This document shows, in pieces, positions 1 to 12,402 of a stretch of DNA of 64,000 nt. Source of the DNA: Inonotus obliquus. Lineage: Eukaryota; Basidiomycota; Agaricomycetes; Hymenochaetales; Hymenochaetaceae. The stretch's first letter is position 1. Each line of letters opens with the position of its first letter. The position numbers were made by a program, and so were the translations under genes. Below the pieces are notes generated by a model. The model was given only the letters and a program-made list of their open reading frames with translations, did not search any database and was not told where the DNA came from. The stretch is from assembly GCA_032164295.1 (NCBI GenBank), contig JAJHTX010000003.1, positions 3,743,493 through 3,807,492 on the forward strand. The letters run 5' to 3'.

Positions 1-150
1 GCAGGTGACCTGGTCCGTGCACCAGACGTCGTAAAGTACACAGATTTTTTTTCCGTTGTTCATTTCTTCATGAAAGTTGATCACTCCGCAACTTGGGATG
101 GCCTCATGCTCGTAGCTCGTCTGTGAGCGATAAGACTCGTCTTGAATATC
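1..150 (-). CDS. partial exon of unknown protein, running off the left edge
   Basis: On the minus strand the frame is open from a pyrimidine-rich acceptor (ctcctccag, complement of 151-159) to the window edge, giving 50 residues that include SYEHEAIPSCGVINFHEEMN and end ...YDVWCTDQVTC. The composition looks coding and the exon starts right at a good 3' splice site. The plus strand is also open from base 1 to 124 but its translation looks less protein-like. I do not recognise the family. The rest of the gene (3' side) lies outside the window, and no convincing upstream exon was found between 160 and 540. This is inference from frame and splice signal only. Confidence 0.35.
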
Positions 151-1470
151 CTGGAGGAGAAAAAAACAACTCTTTTTCCTAGCCCGTGTCGCGCGTCGAG
201 ATGTTGATAACGGCCCGTAGAAGAGCAACACTGCCCTTTTAGTTCAGCCACATTATGAATTCATGTTTCTTGGGTATAGCTCCTGTTTCAGTGCGAGTTG
301 GCTACCGGTGCCTATCCCAGTAATGGATGACACTTTGTTTTATTAGTCTCGCCTGGAAGGTTCCGATATAAAGGCTAACTTGACCTGAAACCTCTCCCTC
401 CCTAACCTCCCCTGAACTGAGCTACACTCGGTGCTAATCGCCGACGATCTGAAAAGCATACGCGGATTATACGGAGGCAATTTGCACTTTGTCTGATTTA
501 AATCCGTGTTCAATACATATAATATTTGAGGAGCCAAAGAGTGATTGATTGCAACATATCAGCTCTTCTCCAGACCAGAAGATTAGAACGTTCTTAGTGA
601 CCTCGCGACAGTGACATACAAATAATGTAATACGAAGTAAATACAAGGCAGTCTCCCTGCGCTCCCTGCGCCAGTCGGCCTCGATGCTAATTTAGATTAT
701 AGTTTCCTATCTGTATAGACAAGAAAATGGATCTGAGATTATATGAAGGCGATCAGAAAAGTCGGGCAAAGTGCTTCGCGAAGGAAAAGAGAGGAACGCG
801 GGGTTTGCCAATTGGCAGACGATAATCATACCTGAAGCTTAGTTTGTCTTGGATCCAGATCTTTCTGCGCTATTTGTTTCCAAGACTGAGTTGAGAGATC
901 GCGATGGTATACAACGTCTGCCTCGAGGCTGATATTCTCAGATACCTCACAACCGGGATAAACCGTCAGACATCCGAGTGTACTTTCTGTTCAAAACAAT
1001 ATTGGTTGTTTCACGTTGATGAAAGGGAGTCACAAATCTTGTTTTTTTTTCATTTTGGCGGAAGTACTTCTAGAGCCACAAAGGCTAACTTGTCTTCCTT
1101 CTCGGGCTATGAAAGGACACATTTGTTGGAAGGAAGCCCTGGCATCAAACAGAAACGAAACTTCTGCGATTGACCAAATCAGGCAAGCGTTGTCTGAAGG
1201 CACGTGAATGTTGCCTTTTATAGACAGCGTTTGTGTTATCGTACCTTCGCGCGTCGTTGACTACCATGGCGCCGTTTCCACCTCCAGATGAACACCTTCA
1301 AACGAACCTCCAAACTTGGCTTGGTCGCCTTTCCTCCAAGGGCTACCTCCTTGTACTCTAATCTGTCGAACCTCAGGGTAGGACTACCGCACCAGCATTC
1401 AAACGCAAATGCTCTCGCGAAATTGCTTTGTTTCTCATCAGACCATGGACCCACAAGTGCTTAACGAACA
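151..1470. other. no gene recognised
   Basis: This stretch holds only short overlapping ORFs on both strands, such as 904-1173 (+), with no family resemblance and no consistent splice pattern. Part of it may be the missing upstream exons of the left-edge gene. The last few hundred bases are probably promoter for the gene at 1715. Confidence 0.4.
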
Positions 1471-1480
1471 TATATAAAAG
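1471..1480 (+). promoter_or_regulatory. TATA-like box upstream of the gene at 1715
   Basis: The sequence tatataaaag lies about 240 bases before the ATG and is followed by a C/T-rich region rich in CTC and TCT motifs, as is common in basidiomycete 5' leaders. The distance implies a long 5' UTR or an unseen 5' intron. This is a sequence match only. Confidence 0.45.
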
Positions 1481-1714
1481 GCGCTACTGGGTAGCATCAA
1501 CTATCTCTACAGCAAGCTCGCATCGCAACTTTGACGCTCAGGCCGTTCTCAAAAAGTCTCAGTTTCACTCTCACCTTTCCGATACATCATCGATACTCTT
1601 CCGCTACACCCGGCGGTTTCGTCACAAAAAGACTCGTCTTCGAATCCTCGCTTATAGAAGCGGCTACTCTATACGCTCGTATTCTATCTAGTCATTCGAT
1701 TCAAAATATTCAAA

Positions 1715-2235
1715 ATGCCGATCTGGGGTCTTAAAACTGTTGCCCAAGTTATCGCGACTGGCTTCGATGGTCCGCAACATTGCGACGAGCCCTGGAACTA
1801 CCAGTTTGTGGTACGTAACATGCTTCAGTTCTCCCCGTTATAATTTTAACGTTTGTCCCATAATAGCCCGGCCAGCAGGTTCTGGTCCATGTTCGCGGAG
1901 AGGGACGCAACTCTGTCTGGCTTCCCGCTCGCGTGATTCAACCAACCAACGTGAAGCAATACCCTGTACGTAAAACCTCAATTTTTGAGGAAGGGTGACC
2001 TAATCTTACACTGCACTCGATCTAGACTACAACTTTACAATACTGGCGTGTCGAATACCTTGATAATGGCGTTCGTCGAACGGGCGAATTTTCTCCGCAG
2101 GACGGCGATGTGAAGCCGGATTGTCCGTACGTACGTGAACTCATCGCGGAAGAGTTGATGTGGCCAATCGATGACCCATCACGGTCCATTCCATCCGTGC
2201 CTGTTGCGCATGGGCGTAGCCGCGTAGCTTGCTAG
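1715..2235 (+). CDS. small protein of unknown function, possible tudor/SH3-like fold
   Basis: Three exons (1715-1810, 1867-1965, 2026-2235) join in frame to 134 residues beginning MPIWGLKTVAQVIATGFDGP. Both introns start GTACGT and end TAG. The second exon holds HVRGEGRNSVWLPARVIQP and the third YWRVEYLDNGVRRTGEF. This alternation of short beta-strand-like segments with conserved W, Y and G resembles small barrel domains that read chromatin or bind peptides (tudor, PWWP or SH3-like), but I cannot assign a family with certainty. There is no signal peptide or membrane segment. The start is the first ATG after the leader and gives the only frame that splices cleanly. It points the same way as TYR1 downstream. 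Confidence 0.7.
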
Positions 2236-2732
2236 ATGCCGCGACGCGTTGTATTCTCCGTTCATGGTTGGCGGTTATCCAGTTTGACTTTCGGCGCGGT
2301 GATGTTTCCGTAATCAAAAGACTTCAACTTTAATAGGCTTGTGCCTGAGACTCTCTTAATATCTCAACAACGTTTACAATTTTGGTCACTGCAGTACTTT
2401 TTTTTGTATCAACTAGTTGTTCCATTCATACCCTCTCCTCTGTTGTTATCATCGTCTATCAAAAGGAAATGGATTAATAAAACTTTACTTTTATCTTTTT
2501 GAACAAATCGATCTGACGTCAGAGAAAGATTACGTACGATTTCACCACAATTTTCGTCCGCAGCACGTAGAAAACTTTGTTGAGGCAGACCATGTTTACT
2601 ACGAAAGTATACCATCAAATAATCCCAAGGCTGAGGGAATAATATCTTATCTGATACCTGGTGACCCTTACTTGGTTTTACACACGACTAGACCTTCCGC
2701 AGTCAGCAACATCCACATCCATCACTGGCAGT
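2236..2732. other. intergenic, 3' UTR and TYR1 promoter
   Basis: An AT-rich stretch with no coding signal. The frame upstream of the TYR1 ATG is open for 24 codons (from 2661) but contains no other ATG, so it was not added to TYR1. Confidence 0.5.
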
Positions 2733-4795
2733 ATGGAGAAAAGACACAACGGTATACTTATCGACGTTACTCCTGACGCTCACGAAAATGAGCAGCCTGG
2801 AATCGGTCTTATCGGCATGGGTGAAATGGGATGCATGTACGCTCAGCATTTGTCTCAGGCGGGATGGAAGAAGTAAGCATTACGTTGCCCTTCATCAAAC
2901 TTACCGCGATTAAACTCACTGTGTAACCTAGGATCTTCGTATGCGACCGGCCAGAAAAATATGAACAATTGAAGACTGATATGCATAGCAAGTCCTAGTT
3001 TACCTCATTGGGCGTTTCGTCCGGCTGGCTGATCTAACGTATTTATAGCGATACCTGGCGTGATTGTGCTGGAAAATGGGCACCTTGTATCTAGAGCATC
3101 AGACTTTATCTTGTATTCTGTCGAGGCAGAGTTCATCGACCAAGTGGTTGCACAGTATGGCCCATGTGAGTACTTTGCGGTCCACTTTGCCCGCTACGTT
3201 CCTATCACGCAAGTTCATACCATGCGAAGGCATTCTGCGCTGCGACGTCATGATATTCTCAAGTTTTATATGGGCTCCCTTTATCTGCGCTTTGGTCCCG
3301 TGCATCTCCCACAATGACTTGCTGATGCTTCTCTTCCTTTCCTATAGCAAGCAAAATCGGTTCCATCGTCGCCGGACAGACCTCGGTGAAAGCTCCTGAA
3401 AAGGCTGCCTTCGAAAAATATCTTCCCAAAGACGTTCAGATCGTTTCTTGCCATTCTTTGCATGGACCCACCGTTTCTCCTGAAGGCCAGCCTCTGGTGC
3501 GAGATTTCCAAGAGCAAACTTCGGGGAAACGTCTGTCTTTTTGGCTGATTTCTCTTCCGATTTGCGCAGGTTATTATAAGACATCGTGCATCGGAAGAGG
3601 CTCAGACTCTTGTTGAGAGCATTCTTCGTCCGCTCCGGTCCCGATTTGTCTATCTATCATACGAAGATCATGATCTCGTAACGGCTAACACGCAGGCGGT
3701 CACACATGCGGCGTTCTTAAGGCAAGTCTAACTCCGTCCGCTTCTTGGCACCCTATAGCTTCTTTTACGCGCGAGGTCTCGGGCTTCTCGCCTTTTTTGC
3801 GCATAGTTCGGTCCCTGCCGGCTACTATGGCTTCTCGCAATGCCTTTTATTAGACACCATCTTGAGTTGTATTGACCTCAACCTACAGCATGGGTACGGC
3901 ATGGGCCGCGCAAGGAACCTATCCTTGGGAGAATGGTTACTATGTTGGGGGTATCGAAACCGTAAAAGTGAATATAACCCATCGGATATACGCAAACAAA
4001 TGGCACGTATACGCAGGTCTCGCTATTCTCAACCCCTCTGCGCGCGTGCAGATCGATCAGTACGCTGCAAGTGCTACTGAGCTGTTCAAATTGATGCTGG
4101 AGGGGAACCGCGATGCTTTGCGTTCCCGCCTGTATCGGGCCCGGCAGAAGGTCTTTGAGGACGATGATAAAACAGGACACCCGACGATCCTCCTAGGCGA
4201 AGACATGTTAGATCGCTTCAGCTTAGGACGGAAGCCACCATTAGATCAGTCGCCTATCTCTCCGTCGGCGCATCATGCGCCAGCGAATTCTCATCTTTCT
4301 TTGCTGGCGATGGTAGACTGTTGGGCTGCCCTTGGCATTCGCCCATTTGTCCACCTCGCCCTTGCGGCTACACCTATATTCCGTATGTGGATTGGTGTTG
4401 CGGAGTATCTCTTTCGTTCAAATACAAGGCTGGATAACGCAATTGAGGCAGCCCTTACCGATGTCTCGCATCGCGCCGATGATTTGGAGTTTGTCGTTGC
4501 TGCGCGTGGGTGGAGCCAATGCGTCCGTTTCGGCAGCTTCAAGCTGTACCGCCAACGCTTCGAACGAACTGCGAACTTCTTCCGTCCTCGCTTTGGCGAG
4601 TCCGCTCGTCTCGGTACTGAGATGATTAAAACCATTTTGGATAGCAGCACATCAAATGACGGAAGCATCGGAGCAACCGGAGAAACTGGCCATCGTCCTG
4701 GTAGCAGCACCTTTAACGTAGATGCGAGCATGGGGAAAAGTACTTCGGGCGTGCCCATCCTGCGACAGCCGTTGGACTCCGCCGTTAACCATTAA
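2733..4795 (+). CDS. TYR1: prephenate dehydrogenase (NADP+), tyrosine biosynthesis
   Basis: The enzyme oxidatively decarboxylates prephenate to 4-hydroxyphenylpyruvate in the shikimate-derived tyrosine branch. Six exons (2733-2872, 2932-2987, 3049-3165, 3348-3496, 3570-3721, 3889-4795) sum exactly to 506 residues. The dinucleotide-binding glycine loop GLIGMGEMG is at residues 25-33. Blocks highly like yeast Tyr1 follow: ENGHLVSRASDFILYSVEA, AFEKYLPKDVQIVSCHSLHG, NTQAVTHAAFLSMGTAW and NKWHVYAGLAILNPSA. Two of the five introns can only be spliced in frame with GC donors (GCAAGT at 2988 and 3722). The protein is longer than the yeast enzyme because of a C-terminal tail of low conservation. The first ATG in frame was taken as start; it follows the upstream gene by about 500 bases. 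Confidence 0.95.
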
Positions 4796-5928
4796 CTCGC
4801 GTTGGCACGAAAAAAAGGGGTTAGTCGTCCACATTATAGACCGACGGATGAATAGCCTACGTGGATGATGGAGGAGTGCTTCGTTGATCCAGCCCGGAAG
4901 AACGAAGCGACCTATAAAAAGGGGGGGATCTATGGTGGCTTTCGGTCCTACATGTTTCTAACTCAGAATGTAATGATATCAGATTGCATGTGTATTCCAT
5001 ATACGAAATTGAGAGGCTGAAAAAATATTGGTTCACATGCATTGCTAGGGTGTACGTGTGCTTTCGCCTCCTGAGAAAGGAGTCCTCGTATCTGGAGGAC
5101 GGCCGGCTTATGCTGCCAGGAGACTATAAATAGCTGATTTTCAAAGCATGGCAGATCTGATTCAACTACTAACTGCTACAGGGGGGGGAGGCTTATTGCA
5201 ATGTTACGCAAGAACTTGTCACTTTGAAAATGCAAGAGAAGTCTATTGTCATAAGGTCGGATGCAAACAAAACACAACGTGTCAGGTGAGAAGGAAAGGA
5301 CGGGTAAACTAAGCGAATTAGAAGGATCGTATACATGTGGCATTGTCCGTAACGGAGACTGGTATGACAAGAGATAAGTAATTAGACATTTGAAAGTATA
5401 TTGTGTGAGAATATGTGCACTGAAACACATTGAGTGACGAATGAAACTGCGAAAATCACGCGGAAACACAGTTACGAAAGAACGATATCACGAAGTGGGA
5501 AATGACACAGTAAGGTCCGTTAGAGAGAGGTATGAGGGTATTGGCATTCTTGTGGTGCTTAGCAGTGGAACAAGAGGGGTGGCCAGAGTTGGCCAAGCTT
5601 CTGAACGGATGACTCATAGACCGGAGTTAAGCACGTCAACGCGACATGGCCAAGAAACGCCGACAAAGATGCGCTAAGACAGAGTGAAGTATCGATGCCA
5701 TCCTTGAAGGAGAGGAATGGACGAAAAGAATAGGCGAGGGTAGCCGGTGCGGTGCTTTGGGGATACTAGTACTATCAACCACTCTGTAACGACATCCTCC
5801 TATCACTCCGGAAATAGGTGAGACGGACAAACAGCAGCCGGCTGAACCCTGTGAGCAAACTTGATGCTGGAGAGTTCCGCATCAGGAGAGAGATGGCTGG
5901 ACATCACGAAACGTTCAGTGGAATTCGT
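4796..5928. other. convergent intergenic region
   Basis: This lies between the 3' ends of TYR1 and the minus-strand Zn2Cys6 gene. It contains AT-rich patches and TATA-like strings (4914, 5126) but no supported ORF; presumably it is the two 3' UTRs plus spacer. Confidence 0.5.
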
Positions 5929-8089
5929 TCAATGCACGGTGAGTGCAGGTGGAGTGGTTTCTGTTGCGCTTCCACATGTTGGGATGTTGAGGTGGAGGCT
6001 GTCAAGACGAGCTCGCTTGTGCGATGATGTGGTGATCTCAGGCGAGTGGAAGCGAGGGGTAGGAGGCATGGATCCGTCAGAATATGCATACTCCGATTTA
6101 GGGTGCAAAATAGGGGATGCTGACAATTCCAGATTCTCATCAGCTGTGCGCTGGCACAACGAGAAAGGGCGTTTGTTATTGCTGCAAACGGAGGAGACGG
6201 ACCGGTGACTGCGTTGGCGCAGAGCGTCATCCGCCTCCAACGTCTGCGCCTCCTCATTTTTTGAATCCATATGTCGTCTCCGACGGACCAGCGCTTCACG
6301 ATCGCGCTCGTACCCAGAGTCGCGGCTATAACGACCGCTGTATCGCTCCTCAATGTCCTCGTGCGCAGATTCTGGACTTGCTCTGTCTGAGTGCATGTGT
6401 CGACTGGCGCTTACAGCAGATAAAGGTGACGGATAAGGCCTCCCAGGAAGTCGAGTGGAGTACATTCTGGGACTGGAGGCGCTCGGTAAGTCAGGTACCG
6501 TAGCTGAACGGCTCTGCTGGTAGCTTCCGTGCATTCTTGGAGGCAAATGGGTTGACGGATTCTCCGGCGGTGGCGGTGGCGGACGTAATGCATAACTACG
6601 AGGCGACGGTGCGGTAAACGGACGACCGCGCGCCGTTTCGGAGACCTGATGGAGCACAGGTCGTTCAGAGGCATTAGGAAACGAGGCACGCGTAGACGTA
6701 CGACGATCCGGATGCGTCGGAGGATGAGAAGCTACCGCTTGCGTCGTTTCTCCCGCAGGTGGCGGTGCCGAACCCGATCGTGTCGACGCAGCGCCTTCCG
6801 CGACGGTGGTCGAACCGATAGGGAGTGAAGAAAGACCCGATCCGGAACCGTGTCGCGGACTCGGACCTGGTAAGGCTGATAGCGGTGTGTTCGGAGTTAC
6901 GTGCTGGTTGCCCGTACGTGAATTTGCACTACCGGAAATAGCGGAACTCGCAAACGGATGGATACGCGTTGGTATAGGGCGCGGTCCCGCCATAGTTGTA
7001 GGATAGGCACTACCAGTCTCGTACGGCGAACCTTCGGTGAGCTCGGGATGCAGCTGTACAACAAGCTTTTCCAATCGGATACAACGTTCCTCAAGTACAC
7101 GGCATCTTGTATATAATTCATCCCACTCGCTACGCGTCACGTATTTGTCACTGTATGAAACACCAGGCGGACGGAAGGCACCGTGAGCGCTAAAACATCT
7201 TAATGTTGAAATTATTGACGATATTGAACACGTACACAGGCTCGATTACGTGCCATTGACACTTATCCGGCTCGCTCCGCCGCGCGCAAGGCCCGCAAGG
7301 ATGTGCGCGATCGCATTTGATCTTGCGTCTCTTGCATTCTGTAATCACAAGACGAGATTAATTAGAATAAGGTTGCTATTAGGGCGAAGAGTATCCAAGA
7401 AAATCCTAAAGTAGAAATACGCCAGAAAAATGACATATCGGGATTGCATTACTGAGCTTCAATATCAAGCAAGGCGCCTCTGTCATTCGGGAACAAGGGC
7501 CGAATAGCTTGAGAGCCAGTGGAAATGGAAACGAGAAGATGCACAGAAAAGGAACCGAAAATCGATACTTACCCGTACAGCTCAACGCCTGTCTTCTGCG
7601 CTTCTTCTTCGGAGGCCCCCGCTCAGCTTCATTCTGCTCCTGATCCGACTCCCCTTCAGGAGCAGAGACATGTTGCTCAGTATATGTGGATGAAGGTCCC
7701 TGCGACCATGCATTGGTCGGAGGTCGGTCGAGCGATAAACGGCGTTCAGTATAAGCGGAAGAAGGATAAGCGGAAGCGAGTGCGGGGGATCGGTGGGTGC
7801 CAGCGAAGAAGGAGGATGAGGCATATGACGCGCTAGGAAGAAATTCGGAGGGACTGTGTTGTTGCGCTGGTGCAGCGTGACGGGGTGTGTGGGGAGGCGG
7901 CAAATGCAGATTACGGATAGATGGAAGGGATGTCGGAGGCCCCTGAGCGATACGGGTGGTAGATACAGGTGGGCTGCGCGAAGACTCTCGAGGAGCGCGT
8001 CTGCGCTCGAGATGCTCGCGTTCATGACCGCGATCGTGAGAGTCAATCGGAGATTGCGGAGAAGATATGCTGCGTGGTGAGCGGTGCAT
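5929..8089 (-). CDS. Zn2Cys6 (Zn cluster) transcription factor
   Basis: A nuclear DNA-binding regulator. Three exons on the minus strand (8089-7573, 7338-7236, 7150-5929) sum to 613 residues. The binuclear zinc cluster is at residues 171-199 with spacing C-x2-C-x6-C-x5-C-x2-C-x8-C (CTECKRRKIKCDRAHPCGPC). It is preceded by a basic PPKKKRRR stretch that is probably both nuclear signal and DNA contact, and followed by a short leucine-containing coiled coil (ELYTRCRVLEERCIRLEKLV). The first 170 residues and the long C-terminal part are low-complexity, rich in P, S, R and H. No fungal-specific middle homology domain is visible, and the zinc cluster sits far from the N-terminus, which is unusual for ascomycete members but common in agaricomycetes. 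The ATG at 8089 is the first in frame. Targets are unknown. Confidence 0.88.
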
Positions 8090-11000
8090 CACGGTCTGCA
8101 ATCAGTATATGTAACTGAAGAGGAGAGGAGGAGATCCTATAGCAGCATAGAGCAGAAGAGGGAGAGCAGGCAGGAGGCAAGCAGCTGAGTTGAAGTATCG
8201 AGAGTGAATGCTTGGCCCGGCGGAAGGAGGGAGCAAAGGAAGCACGGAGAGGATTGGCGCAGAGGGGTACTTTTATAATGGGCGAGAAGGAGGCAGGCAG
8301 GAAGACAAGTCACGTTCGCGTTCGGAGCGGATTTGTGAAAAGGGCAGAGCGTCGGGGGCGACAAGTCATTTGATCAGGGAAAGATTTTAAGTAGAGATCA
8401 GATCACATAACCCTGCACGATCTGTTGGAGGCGGACGGACTTTGCGATGAGTTGATTAGAGCAAGAGAGCGAGCGACAACAAAAAACAAGGAGGACCAAG
8501 GACCAGTGGCAGTGGCAGTACTCGTCAATAACCCCTTGCGGACAGACTTTAAATGTAATAGTGCGGCTAGACGGCTGGTACGGGTGCTGCACGGCCTCGC
8601 TTGGTCCGTGAAGAGAGAGAGGGAGAGAGGTGAGCTGTTAATGACATGGGCACTTACCGAGCTGGCTGGCTGGCGGGGCGGTACTAGTAGTCTACTACGC
8701 GGGCGCTCGCATTATCCTCGGACCCTTGCCGTCGCATCCGCAAATGCTCGTTAAACTTTTTAGGCTTCGTCATCGGTGTCGCCCGAACACCGTGTTAAAT
8801 CCGGTCATCTTCTGTGTCTCAGCATTTTGTTGTCGAGCAGCTGACGTGGCTTGAGCAATTCACTTCGCTCCGAGAATGCAAACACTAGTAAGTAATAACG
8901 TGTGATACCTTGTGGCACATCGAGTCCATGCTTCAAGGAGAACAGACCGGATTTTGGGGCGTGAGGCGTGTAGCAATAACGACAACAACGCTCCATTTCT
9001 CCGCGTCGCGCGTATGAGTCTGTACATGTCCGGTCTCGCTACTTCCCGCCGCTCATCGCTTCCTCGTAATCACCGTCCGTCCCTTCCACGATGTCTCCTC
9101 CCGAGAATCTCTTAGCGTGACTCGGTCCTATCCCGTTTCCACCGGCTTCTCTTCGTCTGCCAACTGGAAAAAAATTGTATGCTATTCTATCCAAATGGTG
9201 GCGGATCTCAAAAACTGCACTGCGACATGAATGAAGCGCACACTTAGTTCACGAGTCTGAAACATGCTTGGTTGTGCCTCAGAAACAGATTCATATCGAT
9301 TTTATTTCGGCTATGATGGCCGGCTCGGACGAGATGTGTTATACTGAATTGCGAGATCATCCCCGTCTGGTACGCCAGTGGGCGATGCGACGTCAAGGAT
9401 CATGGTAACGACACTATACACTCGCCCTGCCGATTCCGGCGCTATCACCGAGCACCTTTCTTCCGAGCCTAATCAAGGAGCTTTTCTGCAAACTAATCCG
9501 CTAGCACGTTTTGGGCCTCCAAACATCAATTTGTTTCCTGATTCACGGCATCTCCCCCTCGTCTGGTCATATTTCGTTATTCGTGGCGGTATGTATCCTC
9601 CACAGCATTTCAGTGTTTTTCTAGGCTCTGCTTGTAGAGACAGCTTGTCATCAGGAGCTCATATTCAACTCTAGCGGATGCATATCCCGGCCAAGCGTTT
9701 CCAAGATGAGACGGGCATCCACATGACGACCGTGTGACGACGACGCGGGAAACCGTCTCATGGCCGCTCTTAGCCGACGTCCACAGCCTCCATCTCCCAT
9801 CACTAGGGCCTTTGTGGTTCTATCTCCGTGATGTGCGCAATTGATTTGCGGGCTGTGTTCCATTTCAGTAACCTTCACCTAAGCGTCGGCTTCAGCCTTC
9901 TGATTTATACAAATCAGCCTCGAGGCCTCTCGATCAGCTTTGCTTTCCATCCTCGACATCATTCGGCATGAGTCCCATCAATCATCGCTTACGGTAGTTC
10001 AACGTTTAAAGGATTGAATCTCTTCAGCCCTGTACCTGTGGCCTTATCTATGCGGTCGTGCAATCTACAAAGAATGAATGGCTTCAACGTGAACCCACTG
10101 AAACAACGCTTCGCGGATACTAAACCGCAGGTTCTATTTCCGCTTTTCTTTTTATTGACATTGACATATTCCGAGCAGAAATATCACACAAACCAACCAA
10201 GTACGGATGTAAATCCCCTCTCAGACTAGTGCTTGCTGTTCACTGTTTAATTACAAACGGTCGTCGCCTTCGCGACGAAGACCCATCGGGAAACAACCCA
10301 GGTACTAACCAATGAAGGGACGAGGTCAGATAGATTGATTGACTCGTCTTTTGGTTTAGATCTTTCATTCTCGTCCTGACCTGAGTTGGCGCCCAGGAAG
10401 CTGTAATACTTACTCCACACACACTAATCCATTTCATTATGAATGACCCATTGAGTACCGCCTCGAGGTGATTTCCTGGATTGTATTAGCTTCTGAGGCT
10501 ACTCTCCATCGGTCTAACGGTAGCGCGAGACAAGATCTCTGTAATGAACAATTTGTTCCAGAGTATTTGCTCTGACATGTTTCCGGTGGTTGTTTAGTGG
10601 CCAACCATGCTTTGCCCTACCTCCCTGCAGTACCGGCCTTCCAAACACAAATGAGAGTTGACGGAAACACGAGATTGGCAAGCGTCATGAGTAGTTGGCT
10701 ATGTTAATGAGGAAGTGATATGTAATTCTGCACTGCACTGCATGCTCACACAAGAACTCTGGTTCCTAATCATGGAGACATAATGTGCTATGGCCCATGC
10801 TGTTGTTCTTCGCATCGAAAGCAAACGAGTGCAGCGCCTCCCTCGCTATTGTCATCTACCGATTGAGACCCCTCCTCGGGTGGTCATTATTGAAACTACG
10901 AGTAATTTAAGCCTTAAGTGCTATCACAGAACGTTTCATATTCCTTTGCTTGATGACAGTATCTGTCATATCCGGTAGCCGCGCGTCTCGCATTAGTGCC

Positions 11001-12402
11001 ACCGACAAAGCCTTGCACTGTTCGTCTACAACGTTCTGCGCTTCGATAATTGGTCATGCGTCACACAAAGAGACGGACATGTGACGGAACCGGTGATTGC
11101 GGCGCACGGGAGATCAAATAACACTCGAATCCCGATATCGATTGCTGACCGCCGGGCCAACAACTTTGCTGCGGCGTTAACGCTGTTCCTACGATCCACA
11201 TTGATCGGGGCGACGGAAGCTCTATCCAGGACGGACAATGCTCAACGTTGTTCCGCTTAAGTGGTATACTAGAGATTCGCTCATCCCGAAAGGAAAACGG
11301 AATCCGGCCCGACGAACAAGCCCTTCTATTTGAAAGCGACCAATGGGCAATAAACTGTGACCAGGGCTCATCTGTGCTCGCTACCAACCAACAACCTGCT
11401 TCAGACGGAAGATTCAACACAGCTCCTCGGCAAACGGCGCGGAATGTTGAGCTCACGACGAATGAGGACGGCATAGAATATCATCTCGAGCAGATGCATC
11501 CTCGGTAGTTCTCAGTGGCCGCGAAATGCGATATTTTCAGATGACAAAGGCATTGACATAGGTGATGCGGACCGACCCTCACTATGATCGGGAGTCTCCG
11601 CATTATGATACTGGAAACCAGCTTGCCTATAGTTTTGTATTTGAAAATAGCGCGGAGAGTCGTGTAAAGTGTCGGCACCCTGCATCGCCCGCATGTCGTT
11701 AAGCTCATTTCGTGCTTTCCAGATACTCTCTGCCGAGTTGACCGATCGGGCGTCAACGTCCGTCAACAGAGGAGATTTCTGTATTCGTATTGGCATCCGG
11801 GTTTCCGATGGTACTGCGTCGACGCAGAATGGTGGGTGAAAGCTTCGGTAGCTGGTCATCGGACGTACCAAACCGTGTTCGACGCTCGCCGGTAAGTTAA
11901 GAATTTTCCAAACTACCACATTTTAAGCGACCCCAGACGAGTCACTTTTCGGGATGATACGTTCCCTTTCGGTGCCCTTGAGTCAGCGGAGTGACCATCG
12001 TATTGCAAAGTAATCTTCGGGTGCTCTCCAAGGATAACTGCTGTTCCGTTGCTTCTACAACGCCCTCCGCGCAGATGTTCTTCTGTCTTTTCGTTTCGGG
12101 AACTTGGATGATGCATACAATCCCGATTGCACGGTGACCTAGCAAGTTTACTCTTGGCACGAAATTCAAAGACGGATCACATGATAGTAGACTCACGTGC
12201 ATAGCTGGGTTGTGCCGATACCCAACCTCAGACTTTCTACTCCGACGTCCCTACAATATTGGGTGCCGTATACATACGCCTTTGCGAGTATGTCAGTTTC
12301 TAGGTCCAACATGTCAGATGTGGGCATCACACGACACAACTATAATGTTAGGGCCCAAACCCCGTTGAACAACAAGTCAAATCAAGACTCCATGGGTGAA
12401 TT
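8090..12402. other. long region without a recognised gene
   Basis: The part next to 8089 is probably promoter and leader of the Zn2Cys6 gene. Beyond it I see only isolated ORFs. The best is a minus-strand frame at 11919-11512 (135 codons, non-ATG start, contains ARSVNSAESIWKARNELNDM), with a plus-strand frame at 11248-11508. Neither has a recognisable domain or a good splice context. They could be fragments of decayed genes. Confidence 0.4.

Noticed and set aside
2661..2732. Upstream extension of TYR1
   Set aside because: The frame is open but begins with GTG and contains no ATG, and the extra residues show no conservation.
4291..4758. Minus-strand ORF of 155 codons
   Set aside because: Antisense to the last exon of TYR1, which is clearly coding by homology.
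6117..6503. Plus-strand ORF of 128 codons
   Set aside because: It is antisense to the third exon of the Zn2Cys6 gene, whose low-complexity composition keeps several frames open.
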